Origin: Reticulitermes speratus
Taxonomy: Eukaryota; Arthropoda; Insecta; Blattodea; Rhinotermitidae
Assembly (NCBI GenBank): GCA_021186555.1
Contig: JAJKFL010000006.1
Span: 28,393,478-28,457,477, forward strand
DNA: 64,000 nucleotides
Direction of reading: 5' to 3'
In this document: positions 32,761-43,830 of the stretch, piece by piece
Layout: the number at the start of each line of letters is the position of its first letter
How positions within the stretch are numbered: the first letter of the stretch is position 1
Notes under the pieces: generated by a model
What the model was told of the DNA's origin: nothing
Database searches by the model: none
What the model saw: only the letters and a program-made list of their open reading frames with translations
Translations under genes and position numbers: made by a program

Positions 32761-33228
32761 TTCAAAAGTTTATTGGACTCTTCTCACGAACAGAGATTAT
32801 GTCTTCATACCAGCTGATTAGGTGGATTCAATTTATCAGTTCTGCGGTAGTCAGTGCTGACGACATTGAAACCCCGGTATCCCGTGCAAGGTGTCTGAGT
32901 TTTGAAATTTTTGTTAAAATCTTTAACGCGTTCCAGCTACTACATCTTTAGTGGGTACTGAGCGTTTTGTTGTGTTTTCTGCCTTTAACGGTCTTAATTT
33001 GTCTACGACTGTACGAATAATTTTTCGATATGAAATTGTGGAACGCCCCGAAATTTACGCCCCGCAGTCTCCCTTCTTCAAACAACCATGTCTCATGTGT
33101 ATCTTACGTAAAAGCTCGGCCCGACGTGTAACTCATAAAAGATGCAATGAAGAACACTACAGTACGCCAGTGGGTACAGGGGCCTATGCTCGCCCTGCAC
33201 ATAAGGCACAAGCTCATTCAATGGAGAT
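32761..33228. other. no recognisable feature
   Basis: Includes a short plus-strand frame from 32951 that runs into the SINE-A copy below. The pre-SINE part has no domain. Confidence 0.45.
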
Positions 33229-33482
33229 ATTACACGTAGATTTTGCGGCCGCTCGCTTACTAGGATCGTGGGTTCGAATCCCACCGGGGGCATGGATGTC
33301 TGTCTCTTGTGAGTGTTGTGTGTTGTCAGGTAGAGATCTCTGCGACGAGCTGGTCCCTCGTCCAGAGGAGTCCTACCGACTGTGGTGTGTCTAATGTGCG
33401 TGATCATGAAACCTCGAAATGAGGAGGCCTAGGCACCCGAAAAGGGGCTGTTGAGCCATAGGAAAAAAAATTACACGTAGAT
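33229..33482 (+). mobile_element. SINE-A copy 7, 5'-truncated at the second GGCCG
   Basis: Body about 33242-33469, flanked by ATTACACGTAGAT at 33229-33241 and 33470-33482. It starts directly at GCGGCCGCTCGCTTACTAGG, so the first 45 or so bases including the A box are missing. B box GGTTCGAATCC and the 3' end are intact. Simple 5' truncation on insertion. Confidence 0.95.
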
Positions 33483-33779
33483 ATTTATTGAAACTACCTT
33501 GAACAGGGATTTAATACATGTAGGAATTTGGTTTGTAAAGGTACTTAATTACCAGTTAGCAACTATGGAGTTTGTTTTCACGCAAGAAGCGTCCTTGTGT
33601 CCTCGCCTGAGCGGCGGAAAGGTTTCCCGGTAGGTCTCAAATGGCAACACTGTATAACTTGTATCAAAGTTTTGAAATTAAAATAATTTCCGATTTATCG
33701 ACAATAACAGGGTTTATGGCACATTGCGAAGTGTATATTTTTTAACTCTACGAAGACTAATATGAAATTACTTTATACA
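33483..33779. other. no recognisable feature
   Basis: Nothing supported. Confidence 0.4.
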
Positions 33780-34020
33780 TTGCAGGATGGATAGGCTCTT
33801 AAATGAGAAAAAGCAATGAAATTAAATATATCCGAAATTAGACCTAGAAAATGAAATCGACGAGAGCTGCAAACTAAAATGTACAAAAATAATATAGAAT
33901 TTAAGAATAAAATTTAATTAACAATGTAAAAGTTAAGATTGATATAACGGATAAGCACTGCAGAAAACTTGGTGTTAGCAGACACATTACAATTCCGTAA
34001 TGTGACCCAAAAAATTAATA
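33780..34020. repeat. Dispersed repeat R1, copy 2
   Basis: Contains GACGAGAGCTGCAAACTAAAA, AATAATATAGAATTTAAGA, TTAACAATGTAAAAGTTAAG, AACTTGGTGTTAGCAGACA and CCGTAATGTGACCC, in the same order as 23760-24060. This copy has one unit instead of two. It ends at an (AT)n tract (34018-34050). Confidence 0.75.
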
Positions 34021-35261
34021 TATATATATTACATATATATATATATTATGCATAAAGATACCGTTCGCATCTCACAGAGAACAGTGTGCGCTTCCGTCAG
34101 AAAGACAAATAGTAAATGCCAAAAACAAATAAAGGCGTTTGTCGACAGTATCACACGGAACATGCAAATATATACCATGGGGGCAAAATCGAGAAAATTT
34201 AGTGTTTAATGTAGCGGTATATTACAGTAACCACTAGGTTTTAAAGGGTTTATTTGCGTACATATATACATATATGTACAATTAATATTTGGAATGTGTT
34301 TGGACAGAGAAGACAGGGATGTAATCCTTTGCTTATACGCAGTTATGTTTGTTGCAACAGACTAGACCACATCTGCAATAAATGGACTTCAAAGATAGGT
34401 TAAAACGTGTAAAATCACACGAAAGGCATCTGAGAACTCTTTGTACTGCGAATTATCGTACAAAACATGCCCACTCTTGTTAATTGCAGTTAAAATATGT
34501 ATTACATAAAACAAACAAGCCAAGAGACATACCAAAGCATAATTTTAAAACGCAGGGAGACCGCTTATAGCTTCCCGAAACGCGACAGACAGTTCCATTC
34601 CACGTGATTGTCTCTTGTTCCGCAGTATCGAATGGCCGCTCTACATTCTATAGTGTTTACCTTCCCATTATTCTGGAGACATGGAGACGTGCAAACTGCT
34701 GGTACAGTGAATGATAAGCCTCAGTAATTGCCACCAGATTTTCAGAAACACAATGCAGAAACTGTCAGGTGCTGCAATGTAGCTGTACACAGCAAAAGCT
34801 CTATACCATTTAATATTTATCTCTTTAATACATTGCTTCGTTATTGTTTTATCTTTATGTAGGTTTTATTGCAGAACTAAGTGAATCGTTACTTTCTCGT
34901 TTCATAGCATATTATACCCTTCGGTCTTAGTCTGCTTGTAAGGTAAAAGGACACTCAGATATAGAGGGAAAAATCACACGTTAATTTTCATTGAATTAGT
35001 TCACCCATGAAGCTGTGAAGCTTATGGGCAACTTTCTGATGAAACGTAAAGCTATGGTTCTTTGAAAAAGCTGTATGTAATATTAAAGTGCACTCACATT
35101 TTTTCCCCCCTCCTGTAGCTCCTTGCGGAGCATAGGGCCTCCTTTCAGAGGCTTCTTGGTCTGGAGGTATGCATTCTGTAGTGAGTGACCAGTCCACTGC
35201 CTGCACAAGTTCTACTCATCCTGATATGACTGCCAGAGCCATCTAGCAGTCAATCAGGAGA
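34021..35261. other. gene-free stretch with AT microsatellites
   Basis: (AT)n at 34018-34050, plus ACATATATACATATATGTAC near 34260. No supported gene. Confidence 0.5.
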
Positions 35262-35492
35262 CTTGGGTGAGAAATGGCCGCTGAATTTTGCTTACGAAAC
35301 ATCTCTATTCATGCCCGTAAGGTTATTTTACATCTACGACATGGGACCGACGGCTTTACTTCCCCTCCGAAGGAAGTTGTGCTACGGATTTTTATCACCC
35401 TTAAAAATCCATCGACCTCGGCCGGGATTGAACCCGCGAACCTTGGGTCCAGTGGCGAGCACGCTAACCACTAGTCCACCGACGGCAACCAG
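35262..35492 (-). mobile_element. SINE-F (sixth tRNA-derived SINE family)
   Basis: On the minus strand the head GCCGTCGGTGGACTAGTGG, A box TGGACTAGTGGTTAG and B box GGGTTCAATCCCG start near 35490. The body GGATTTTTAAGGGTGATAAA, CTTCCTTCGGAGGGGAAGTA and AAGCCGTCGGTCCCATGTCG follows. I recall this body from several hemimetabolous insects. The 3' part (GGCCATTTCTCACCC) ends near 35262. No target duplication was found. Confidence 0.8.
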
Positions 35493-35699
35493 CACTCATA
35501 TATTCTACGGAAAATAAAAACAGCACGTTTCCTGTAGCACAAGTCTGGATAATGCAAGTTATGTGTTTACACACCGAACCTTTGTCATAGCCTATAAATA
35601 AACACAACTACATTTTCTCCTATGGTAATATTTTTAAAGGTCGAAGTATTTATCACTAACACTTACACAGTTGAATAACACTGTCTTGTGGCAGTCAAC

Positions 35700-35835
35700 G
35701 GCGTGTAGTCAGGCAGAAATATACGGATCCTTCGAAGGAACGTGATGTCTCAGTCTTCAGAGTACACAAGATGGTAAAAGGAGGCAGGAGTTTCCTCCGA
35801 AACGTCGGTCAGTTTCAGTAAGACTACACAGCATG
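35700..35835. repeat. Short foldback repeat R4, copy 1, with hairpin motif
   Basis: Inverted ends GTGTAGTC (35701-35708) and GACTACAC (35822-35829). Inside, CACAAGATGGTAAAAGGAGG, loop, TTTCCTCCGAAACGTCGG at 35768-35808 forms a GGAGG/CCTCC stem directly before GAAAC. A diverged copy with the same layout lies at 44765-44880. Confidence 0.7.
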
Positions 35836-35898
35836 ATATTACAAAAAAGTATTCCTCACAGTCATCGATGTGACAGCCTCAAACTCCTTGCAAAATTT

Positions 35899-36350
35899 GT
35901 GTTTTGAGAAGGGCCAATACAAAAATAGGTGTTCAGAAAAGGGCCAACACAAAAATGTGTTTTGAAAAAGGGCCAAAACTAAAAGAGGTGTTTTGAAAAA
36001 GGTAAACTCAAAAATAGGTATTTTTAAAAGGGCCAGTACAAAAATAGGTGTTCTATATAGGGCAAATACAAAAATATGTGTTTTAAAACGCCAATACAAA
36101 AAAAAAAAAATTGGTGTTCTGAAAGGAACCAACAAAATAGGTATTTTGAAAAAGGCCAATAAAATAGGGGTTTTAAAAGGTTAATTCAAACATAGGTGTT
36201 TTTAAAATGGCCAATACAAACACACGTATCTTGAAAAGGGCATATACAAAAATATGTGTTTTGTAAAGAACCGATACAAAAATAGGTTTCCTGAAAAGTG
36301 CCAGTACAAAAATAGGTGTTTTGAAAAGGCGAATAAAAAATAGGTGTTCT
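35899..36350. repeat. About 29-bp tandem array, roughly 15 diverged copies
   Basis: The unit is close to GGCCAATACAAAAATAGG plus TGTTTTGAAAA. Lengths vary from about 26 to 33 bp and identity between units is only moderate, so the array is old. Because the units are T-rich on one strand, all three antisense frames stay open for long stretches; none of these frames is a gene. Confidence 0.92.
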
Positions 36351-37522
36351 CAGTCTCAAAAGAAGTTTTATAAGCTCTCGGGGCTGCGTAACGATTCAGA
36401 CCTGGCATGTGGTTATTTTAAAACGTCGCAAACTAAAACAGTCCCATGGTTGTTAAAGATCCATACTAAATCAATTCCGTAGTTTCGGAGGTCGGTAATA
36501 TAAAATTATTGTGCTTTTCTCACGAATATGAAAGTAAGAATTCCGAAAGAGGTAGTCACATAAAATTTGTCTTTGGATTTCACATCTTGAAGTCCAGGGC
36601 AGTATTTTTTAATAATCTAGTACGCATAAAACCTAACTGCTGTGGCATTGAAGGTCATGAACTCCGAATTTGGTGCCACGTTTAAGTCCGCAAACTAAAA
36701 TACAGCCCATTTGGAAGAGTAGAGGTTTCAAAAAGAGTGAGGCGAGAGAGACGTATAAAATGTCGCAGCAAACATGTGAAGAGAAAACAAGATATTTTGG
36801 ACAAAGATGAAATAGTTAAAAGAAAATTTAACAGTTCAGCAAGCAAACCTTACATCCATACGAACATATACATTTGGTTTCCCTTACATTTCTTCCTATC
36901 TATTAATATATTATTACGTTTGCATAACTACTTTGTTTGCGTGATACATTTTGCCATTTACTATGATTTGGCACACTAACGAAAGTGTTAACAACACTTG
37001 TACTTTTGGTGAGAAATTCGTGAGTTCTGAGGAAAATCGAATGGAAGGATTTGTTGGTGTGGGACTGAATTACCGCACCCTTGCGAAAAACGCGGAACAG
37101 AGTTACTGTAATTTTGACTGCCAGACTGTACAATATATCTTTAGAACTTAGGATCCACCGAACATGTTGCACATGAAGGACCGAATTTCCTTTGGTTAGA
37201 ACTATTTAAAATGCAGTAGCAGTGAGGTTTGCATAGAAAGTGTTAATTGTTTTGGCTAAATAAAATGGCTCGTTGAATAAAAAGCAAATTTGTATAAATC
37301 TCTTAAAGTTTCGTAACAAAAAGCAGAGACAAGGACTATAAATTTAGCTAAATTATTTACATTATCGGATTGCATAATACGACCCGCCCATTATATTCTT
37401 TTTGCTTTAATTTTAGTAGCAGTAGTAAATGAAGTACACACACTATCCAGTTGAGTAAACTTATTAAGGTTTTTCTTTAGGAGGATGAAAAATAACACCA
37501 CCCTTTAAGAATAAGCAAATAC
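36351..37522. other. gene-free stretch
   Basis: AT-rich sequence. The overlapping frames at 36903-37172 and 36951-37151 are antisense to each other and carry no domain. Confidence 0.5.
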
Positions 37523-37533
37523 TACTACTACTT

Positions 37534-37613
<80 letters not shown>

Positions 37614-37719
37614 ACTAATAATAATAATAACCCTGACACAACCCACCAGTAGATATTTGGTCAAAAATAATCCGTACTCTGGGTGATCACCAACACCGGG
37701 CACAGCCTGAGACTAACCC

Positions 37720-37775
<56 letters not shown>
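37523..37775. repeat. CTA/TAC and AAT trinucleotide microsatellites
   Basis: (CTA)n at about 37523-37611, broken once near 37580, and then (AAT)n at 37718-37773, separated by about 100 bp of ordinary sequence. Both are clean and probably polymorphic. Confidence 0.97.
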
Positions 37776-37776
<1 letters not shown>

Positions 37777-39808
37777 TTTACATGTGAAATTAGAATTCTG
37801 GCATTTTAAGAACAGTAGGTTTCCACTACAGCCACATTAAAATGTACATATACGATTTAAGGACAAAAATTAATTGTATATGACACGTAATTTCTAACAA
37901 AAGAACCTACACACACTGTTATTATTTATAATATCAGGAAGAATCATCGCCGAAAGTTTCTATTTCTAGCGCTACAGAAAAATTTTGGCTGTCATAAACT
38001 GAAAGACAGTCGCCAGTGACACGCTTTGTGGCAACACAGGACAAGTATATCTATCGGCATGGAATAGGAAAGGCTGGGACTACATGCGAAACAAGCGAGA
38101 TAGCACAGCGGTTAAATTCGAACCGTTATTATTAGAGTCGAAAATAAAGAGCCCAAATATATGTGCATGTAAACACATTTTCTAAACGATCATCGTATAA
38201 GTAATTCAGAATATAAAAAGCATTATGCTAATGGTGAGTAGTTCAGATTCATATTATTATTATGGCGAAGATTCCAATTTGGAACTCTACATATTTTGGC
38301 GTCTTTCGTGAACAATAACATTAAAATCTAATATACCGGGTGAAATACATTCATCAGCATCAGCCACCCCGAGGGTATTGCATATATTCCTACTCGCACA
38401 TTTTCTTGTGTTCTATCGTAATTAGATTCACAGCGGAGCAACCGAAACTAAAGTTAGGAATTCTGTCGACGAGTTCCATACTTTCTGAGTTAAATTTCAC
38501 CAGTAAAGATATATACCTATTTCACACACGCCACTGAACTGTGAATAAACACAGTAAATGCCTATCAAATAGTATTATTATTCACTGCACATTCCAAAAT
38601 AATAAAGTGTGAGTAGTATGGAATAACTTTTCAAATTATTCCCTATGTGTGTGACACGTGGTGTTTTAGTTACAGGAAAGCATACAAATTAGAAGTGTCT
38701 GGGAGCAAACGTAGTCAGGAAGATATATGGACCAAGAAGTTCAAAGTTAGACATTCAAGGTGTTACGTGACAAAGAATTTACGTTACCTAGTGCTGTCAG
38801 CATGGTGAAGGGCTGGGTGAATGGAGATAAATACATAAAAAATACTTGAAAGAAATCTGTTGGAAAGCGGTAGTTTGGAAGACCGAGAAGGAAGTGAAAG
38901 GATTAATAATCGTGATTGTTATGGAAATAAATTCTGAGGACCTGTGGTGAATGGAATTGGTTTAAAGACAGCGCTGAATGTTTGGGTTCAGTCAGGGCTC
39001 CACAAATGTACCAAAAATCTGGAAGCCACCTCCAAATTCTACGTGCCGGAATAGTGACACGAAGAAAGTCAATATCCCACAGTTCTGGAGTGACCTGCAT
39101 ACCCCTTAATTTGTATGCAAGGAAAAAAACTGCCAACTGAAAATACCAGGTGCCACTGCACAAAATTTAGTTGCCTTGGCGATGAAGCTCCCGGAATATG
39201 TGCATCCCCGGTTTTAATAAAACCCTTTTGAAGTTTCGGGGTTTTCCACAGCGCTATTATGAATGCAGTGTTTACGAAGTACAAGCTCAGTAGAGTAACG
39301 GGAAGGACCTACTTAAATTCCTGGCGCGGACAGATATCTTCACTTGGTTTACAGCAAACTGCATCGTACGACGTACCTCCTAACACCTACCCATGTCTGA
39401 TCCGAGGCTCTAAAATCGCTTAATATTACGAAGTTAAATTTTTCCATAATATGGAATATATATATATTTTTCAGCAGATATACTTGCGTGGTCAAGCTTA
39501 TTTATGCTTTTAAAATTTCGTGTATTTTCACCTGCGCGTATGCTAACATGTCACGTGCCACTGTATTTTTGAACGTATTATTGTGGACCTATTGTGTTGT
39601 AGCTTAAAATTTATGTGATAATTAAACTACATTTAATTTGTAAATAACAAAAAAACAGTTCACATATTAAATGTGTAAACCTTACATTGAAATTTCAAAG
39701 GGCATTGCACTAAAAGAATACAAAAAGAGGTCATTATTATTATAGGTATATAGTGTAGTGTTCTCGTTCAATTAAATGTCATAGTCTCATTTTCATTATT
39801 TAATTAGT
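37776..39808. other. gene-free stretch; possible LINE remnant near 38820-38920
   Basis: A weak LINE-like reading at 38820-38920 (plus strand: KILERNLLESGSLED-like) resembles the GKxxGxRPLGRPRxRWxD box but is too decayed to assign. No host gene is visible. Confidence 0.4.
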
Positions 39809-40339
39809 CCAACGAAAAACACTTACTAGGCAACATACACACGTTGTCACTCAGACTGTAGTTTTCTCCGACATGTTTCGGCTCTGTTTGTGCCATCATC
39901 AGTGACATATAATTCAAGGAATATTGTACAAAATATATGAGTATACATTATGAATGAAAAGGCCAGTTGAACAGTGATTCCATATATATATATATATAAT
40001 TAATTTTTAATAATTAATTTATGTATATAATATATATATGTATACAATTTATATACACACATCATATACATGTACACATATAATTAAAGTTTAATTATTA
40101 ATTTGTGTATACATAGGATCACTTTTGAACTGCGAAATCTGTGTCTAGTACCACAATAACTTGTACTTGGAGGGAAACGTGAGTTTGCACTCCTAATGAT
40201 CACGTACACTCATATACCTTGCATAATATGTCTTGAATTATATCTCCCTGATGGTGGCCCAAACAGAGCTGAAATATGTCGGAGAAAATGTAATGTGAGT
40301 GGCAAGGTATACAAGTTGCTAATAAGTGTGTTTTGTTGG
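39809..40339. mobile_element. Foldback element 4: about 142-bp arms with paired hairpin motifs
   Basis: Left arm 39809-39950 and right arm 40198-40339 align in reverse complement. Left CCAACGAAAAACACTTACTA pairs with right TAATAAGTGTGTTTTGTTGG, and left TTTTCTCCGACATGTTTCGG pairs with right CTGAAATATGTCGGAGAAAA. The left motif on the minus strand is CTGATGATGGC...GCCGAAACATGTC; the right one on the plus strand is CTGATGGTGGC...GCTGAAATATGTC. The spacer is AT-rich with AT and TA microsatellites (39985-40080) and has no gene. Confidence 0.88.
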
Positions 40340-40563
40340 GATTTAATAAATAGTGATGTAAAATACACGAACGATGCAAAATATTAAGCCTGTTTTACTT
40401 CAAACATTGGCTAAGAAACCTCTTACCTGTCGAATTGATCTGTTCATTCTTTCTTGACTGTATAAATCATGTTGTCCGCAGGAATTGTATTAGCTTATTA
40501 ATACGCCTACCGTAGCTATGATGCTCTTTACACGTTCTAAACGTACGTAATATATAGCACACT

Positions 40564-40854
40564 AATAGATTATGGGAGGCCGATCCCAGTGGCCGTGCGG
40601 TCTAAGGCGTGGGTCTTCGGCCGCTCGCTTACTAGGATAGTGGGTTCGAATCCCATCGGGGCATGGATGTCTGTCTCTTGTGAGTGTTGTGTGTTGTCAG
40701 GTAGAGGTCTCTGCGACGGGCTGATCACTCGTCCAGAGGAGTCCTACAGACTGTGGTGTGTCTCAAATGTGTGTGACCATGAAACCTCGACGAAACGAGG
40801 AGGCCCAGGCCCATATAAGGCTGTCGAGCCATACAAAAAAAAAATAGATTATGG
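40564..40854 (+). mobile_element. SINE-A copy 8, full length, 12-bp duplication
   Basis: Body 40579-40842, bounded by AATAGATTATGG at 40564-40575 and 40843-40854. Head GCCGATCCCAGTGGCCG and B box GGTTCGAATCC are intact; GGGGGC has lost a base or two (CATCGGGGC). A clean A run at the 3' end indicates a young copy. Confidence 0.96.
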
Positions 40855-41809
40855 CAAGAACACACATCCTATGATAAAATATAAATATTTTGTCTCTATA
40901 GTTTGAATTACGGGACTTATAACGCAAAGGCAAATGTCAGTCTGTGCCTAAGCACCAGGTTACGAAGATGTGTAGGTAAATAACGGAAAACACCGGTTCT
41001 TGATCCCGGTCCCGGCACCTTTACGCTCCGGCCACTTTGAAGCAAGACAAGTGTCGCAGGCTACCAGAGCGGCCTGGCGATGAAAGGATAAATCTTTGTC
41101 CAAAGCTGAAGTCATCTAAGTCGTTCATGATATCCATGATCGAAAGAGGAAATGAAGTTGCCTAAGTGTTCTACTTTCATGTAATATAGATTTGGATCTC
41201 TCCAAAAATATCACATATACGTCAAGAATTCTGTGCAGTGGCCAAGTGTAGGCTACGTTATTTTCGGTGTACAAAAGGAAGGTTTACATAGTACTTACAG
41301 TATTTGTAAAACCGTATGTCTGCTTAGTGACCTTGTTTGTTATCGTTGTCAGACTGGGAGCTAAAAGCGAAATTTACGGTGTAGATAACTTTGTATTTTA
41401 CATTGAACACAAAACTAATACAATCAGAGTTTTCATGCTTTTGCAACATCTTCCCCTGTCGCCACAGATAGTACATTGAACGGCTTATGTCGTGGCGCCT
41501 TAAAACCATTCTTCTTCCTCTTTGTATTTCGTAAGTCCAATGTGTATCTTTGCGAGGTTAAAATTCATTCTTCCACCTTCATCGTGGGTGTTCTGATATA
41601 CATGCAGATGTTTCCGGTTTTCAATTTTGGCCCCAAAAACCGAATAACCTCAGGTGTGTTTCGTGTTTTAACTGAGTCCTTCGGAACAAGTTATGAAATA
41701 TGCGACAGTCGCCTTATTGCACGCACAGTAAATTCCATTCTTTCGTTAATATTACATCCTATTGCTTAATCTATGCTAAATATTGAATGCATCGCACAAC
41801 AAGACAGGC
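40855..41809. other. no supported gene
   Basis: A B-box-like fragment TTCTTGATCCCGGTCCCG near 40998 may be the trace of another tRNA-like SINE, but no head or body is recognisable. Confidence 0.4.
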
Positions 41810-42340
41810 AATGTGCGTATAACGTAACATAGAGGCGCGTTCGCGTAGCCATTGTTACCATGGAGAAGCAATAAGCATTGAATAATCTGAGTGCGGTGTG
41901 TATTCTTGCCTTAGTTACCCGACATGCAAAGCGCATGCGTCTTATTATATTGTCATCTGTGGGCTGTCTGGCTCTACCAAATTTTTGACATTATCTGATA
42001 AAAGGCACGATTTTCGAGAAGAGCTTTATTGATCATAAAAGACATATTTCGATTTTCTGTACACGTTTTGTCTGAAACATTTCTCATTATAGAAAAAATT
42101 CAACGAGATATTATCATAAAAGTAAATAGGTTTTCACGTAAAGTACCCGTTGTTCTTTTCAGATTTTAACCAAACATGAATTCTCTCGACAGGTTTTCGA
42201 AAAATCCTCAAATATCGAATTTCATGAAAATCCGTCCAGTGGGAGCCGAGTTGTTCCATGCGGAAAGACGGAAGGACAGGCATGTCGAAGTTAATAGTCG
42301 TTTTTCGCAATTTTGTTAAAGCGCCCAAAAAGTGTTTCCA
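41810..42340 (+). repeat. Dispersed repeat R2, copy 2
   Basis: AGGCAATGTGCGTATAACG, GGCGCGTTCGCGTAGCC, ATTTTAACCAAACATGAATT, TCTCGACAGGTTTTCGAAAA, AGTGGGAGCCGAGTTGTTCC and ACGGAAGGACAGGCATGTCG line up with 26785-27140 in order. Between the first two and the rest this copy is about 170 bp longer (41890-42125), either an insertion or a deletion in the other copy. Confidence 0.7.
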
Positions 42341-43389
42341 AATAAATTAAGAATAAAGTGTCACATTTTGATTGGGGCAAAATGATCCTCCCAACTCAGA
42401 TATTCCTGTCGCCGCCATGTCGGTATTATGAAAAGTAGTTACTTTAGAGTGTGAATGTAAGGCGGCTTCGAGTAACATAAACGCTTTTCTTTCAATTACG
42501 TGAAATGGCTAAAGTTTTTATGGAAACCCAAATGCATGACGACCAAACAGGGAAAAGTTTTCTTAACAATAAATATGTAAAATAATATATAAATAAGCTT
42601 GATATAGAAATAACGTTTGTTTAAAGAAAAATAATAAATTTCCGCTGCCTACAGCAATTGGTCGTTCTTCTCAGCCTCCTAGACTCTTAATATAAAGAAA
42701 TTACGCTTCTCCGAAACATCCGAGTCTGTTAACATCGCTACACAGCGTAACATTCCAGAAGACCAAGATTCTAAATTTTAGACATCTTTTGTTTCATTCT
42801 CACGAACACGAAACATGCTCTTTCTTTCTTATTTCCACAATGATGGTGAAATTACAATAATTGCATATTTATATTTCAACACTTTTGTAAACTAAAATAA
42901 TGAAACCGCAAGCATCAGCGCTTTTAAATAACACTTGAATATGTGATTCTGGGTAAAAATTTATGTTTACTGAACTTAAAGAAAAAGCCCCTCAGCCATC
43001 TTTATTACAGAGAGAATTAGCTTTTTCGCAGAAAGCAGCACCAGCAGTGGCAGCAATGTGAATGTCGTGTTTCCTTCTCATTTTGTGAGTTTATAAAATA
43101 TCATGGCGTTTCTATTAATATGCAAATTAAACTTAATGCAAATCATATACCTGACATTGGACTATTGTTGGACTCGATAGCTACTATACACGAACAGCAG
43201 AACTACAATGCGTTCAAATTTGTCTGGTTGCATTTATGCTTTACTTCCCTATAATAATGTTTTACACATGACAGGAGAACAATAAACAACATATTAGTGT
43301 TGGTACCACTGTCCTGATCCATTGAAGGAACTCAATAAATACAGAACACATAAACCACTTCATTGGTCTCATTTTAACTTTAAGCAGCA
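42341..43389. other. no recognisable feature
   Basis: AT-rich unique sequence. No gene. Confidence 0.5.
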
Positions 43390-43830
43390 GGGTCTTTCTT
43401 AAATGCTAATAGATCCTCATTTAGTCAAGAAATTCCCCGAATTTTATGGAACCCGAAGGTTTATTGCCATGATCAATACAGCCCGCTACTCTTCCATCAC
43501 CTGAAATAAGGTGAATCAAGTTCAGCCCCTTAATCTAACTCTTCAAATCCTTTTTAATATTGTCCTCCAACCTAAGCCTATGTCTTCAAATCGCGCTCTT
43601 TCCTTCAGGCTGTTCAATATCAAACATCGCATTAATTTATATTTTCCTTCATGCCTGCCAACTACTCCACCGAAACCATCTAATTCTCCTTCGTTTGATC
43701 ACTCTAATTTTACGTATTTTGTGACGAGTAAACCTCATTCAACTCCTCATTACCCAATTTTCTCCAGTCTGTTGTTACTTCCTCCTTCTTAGGTCAAATG
43801 CCTTCTTCATCACCTTTTTTAAAAAACCGT
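43390..43830 (-). pseudogene. LINE-2 remnant, 440 bp, minus strand
   Basis: The minus strand reads KKAFDLRRRK, then WVMRS, RHKIRKIRVIKRRRIRWFRW, a GKSA-like segment and LRLEDNIKKDLKS across stops. It corresponds to KRMFGPKRDEVT...VIKSRRxRWAGHV...[12 protein letters not shown] of LINE-2. The 3' UTR (TTTATGGAACCCGAAGGTTT) lies at 43441-43462. The TTAG tail is lost. Confidence 0.75.

Noticed and set aside
35839-36159. 106-codon Phe/Leu-rich minus-strand frame
   Set aside because: Read-through of the 29-bp tandem array; all three frames are open in places.
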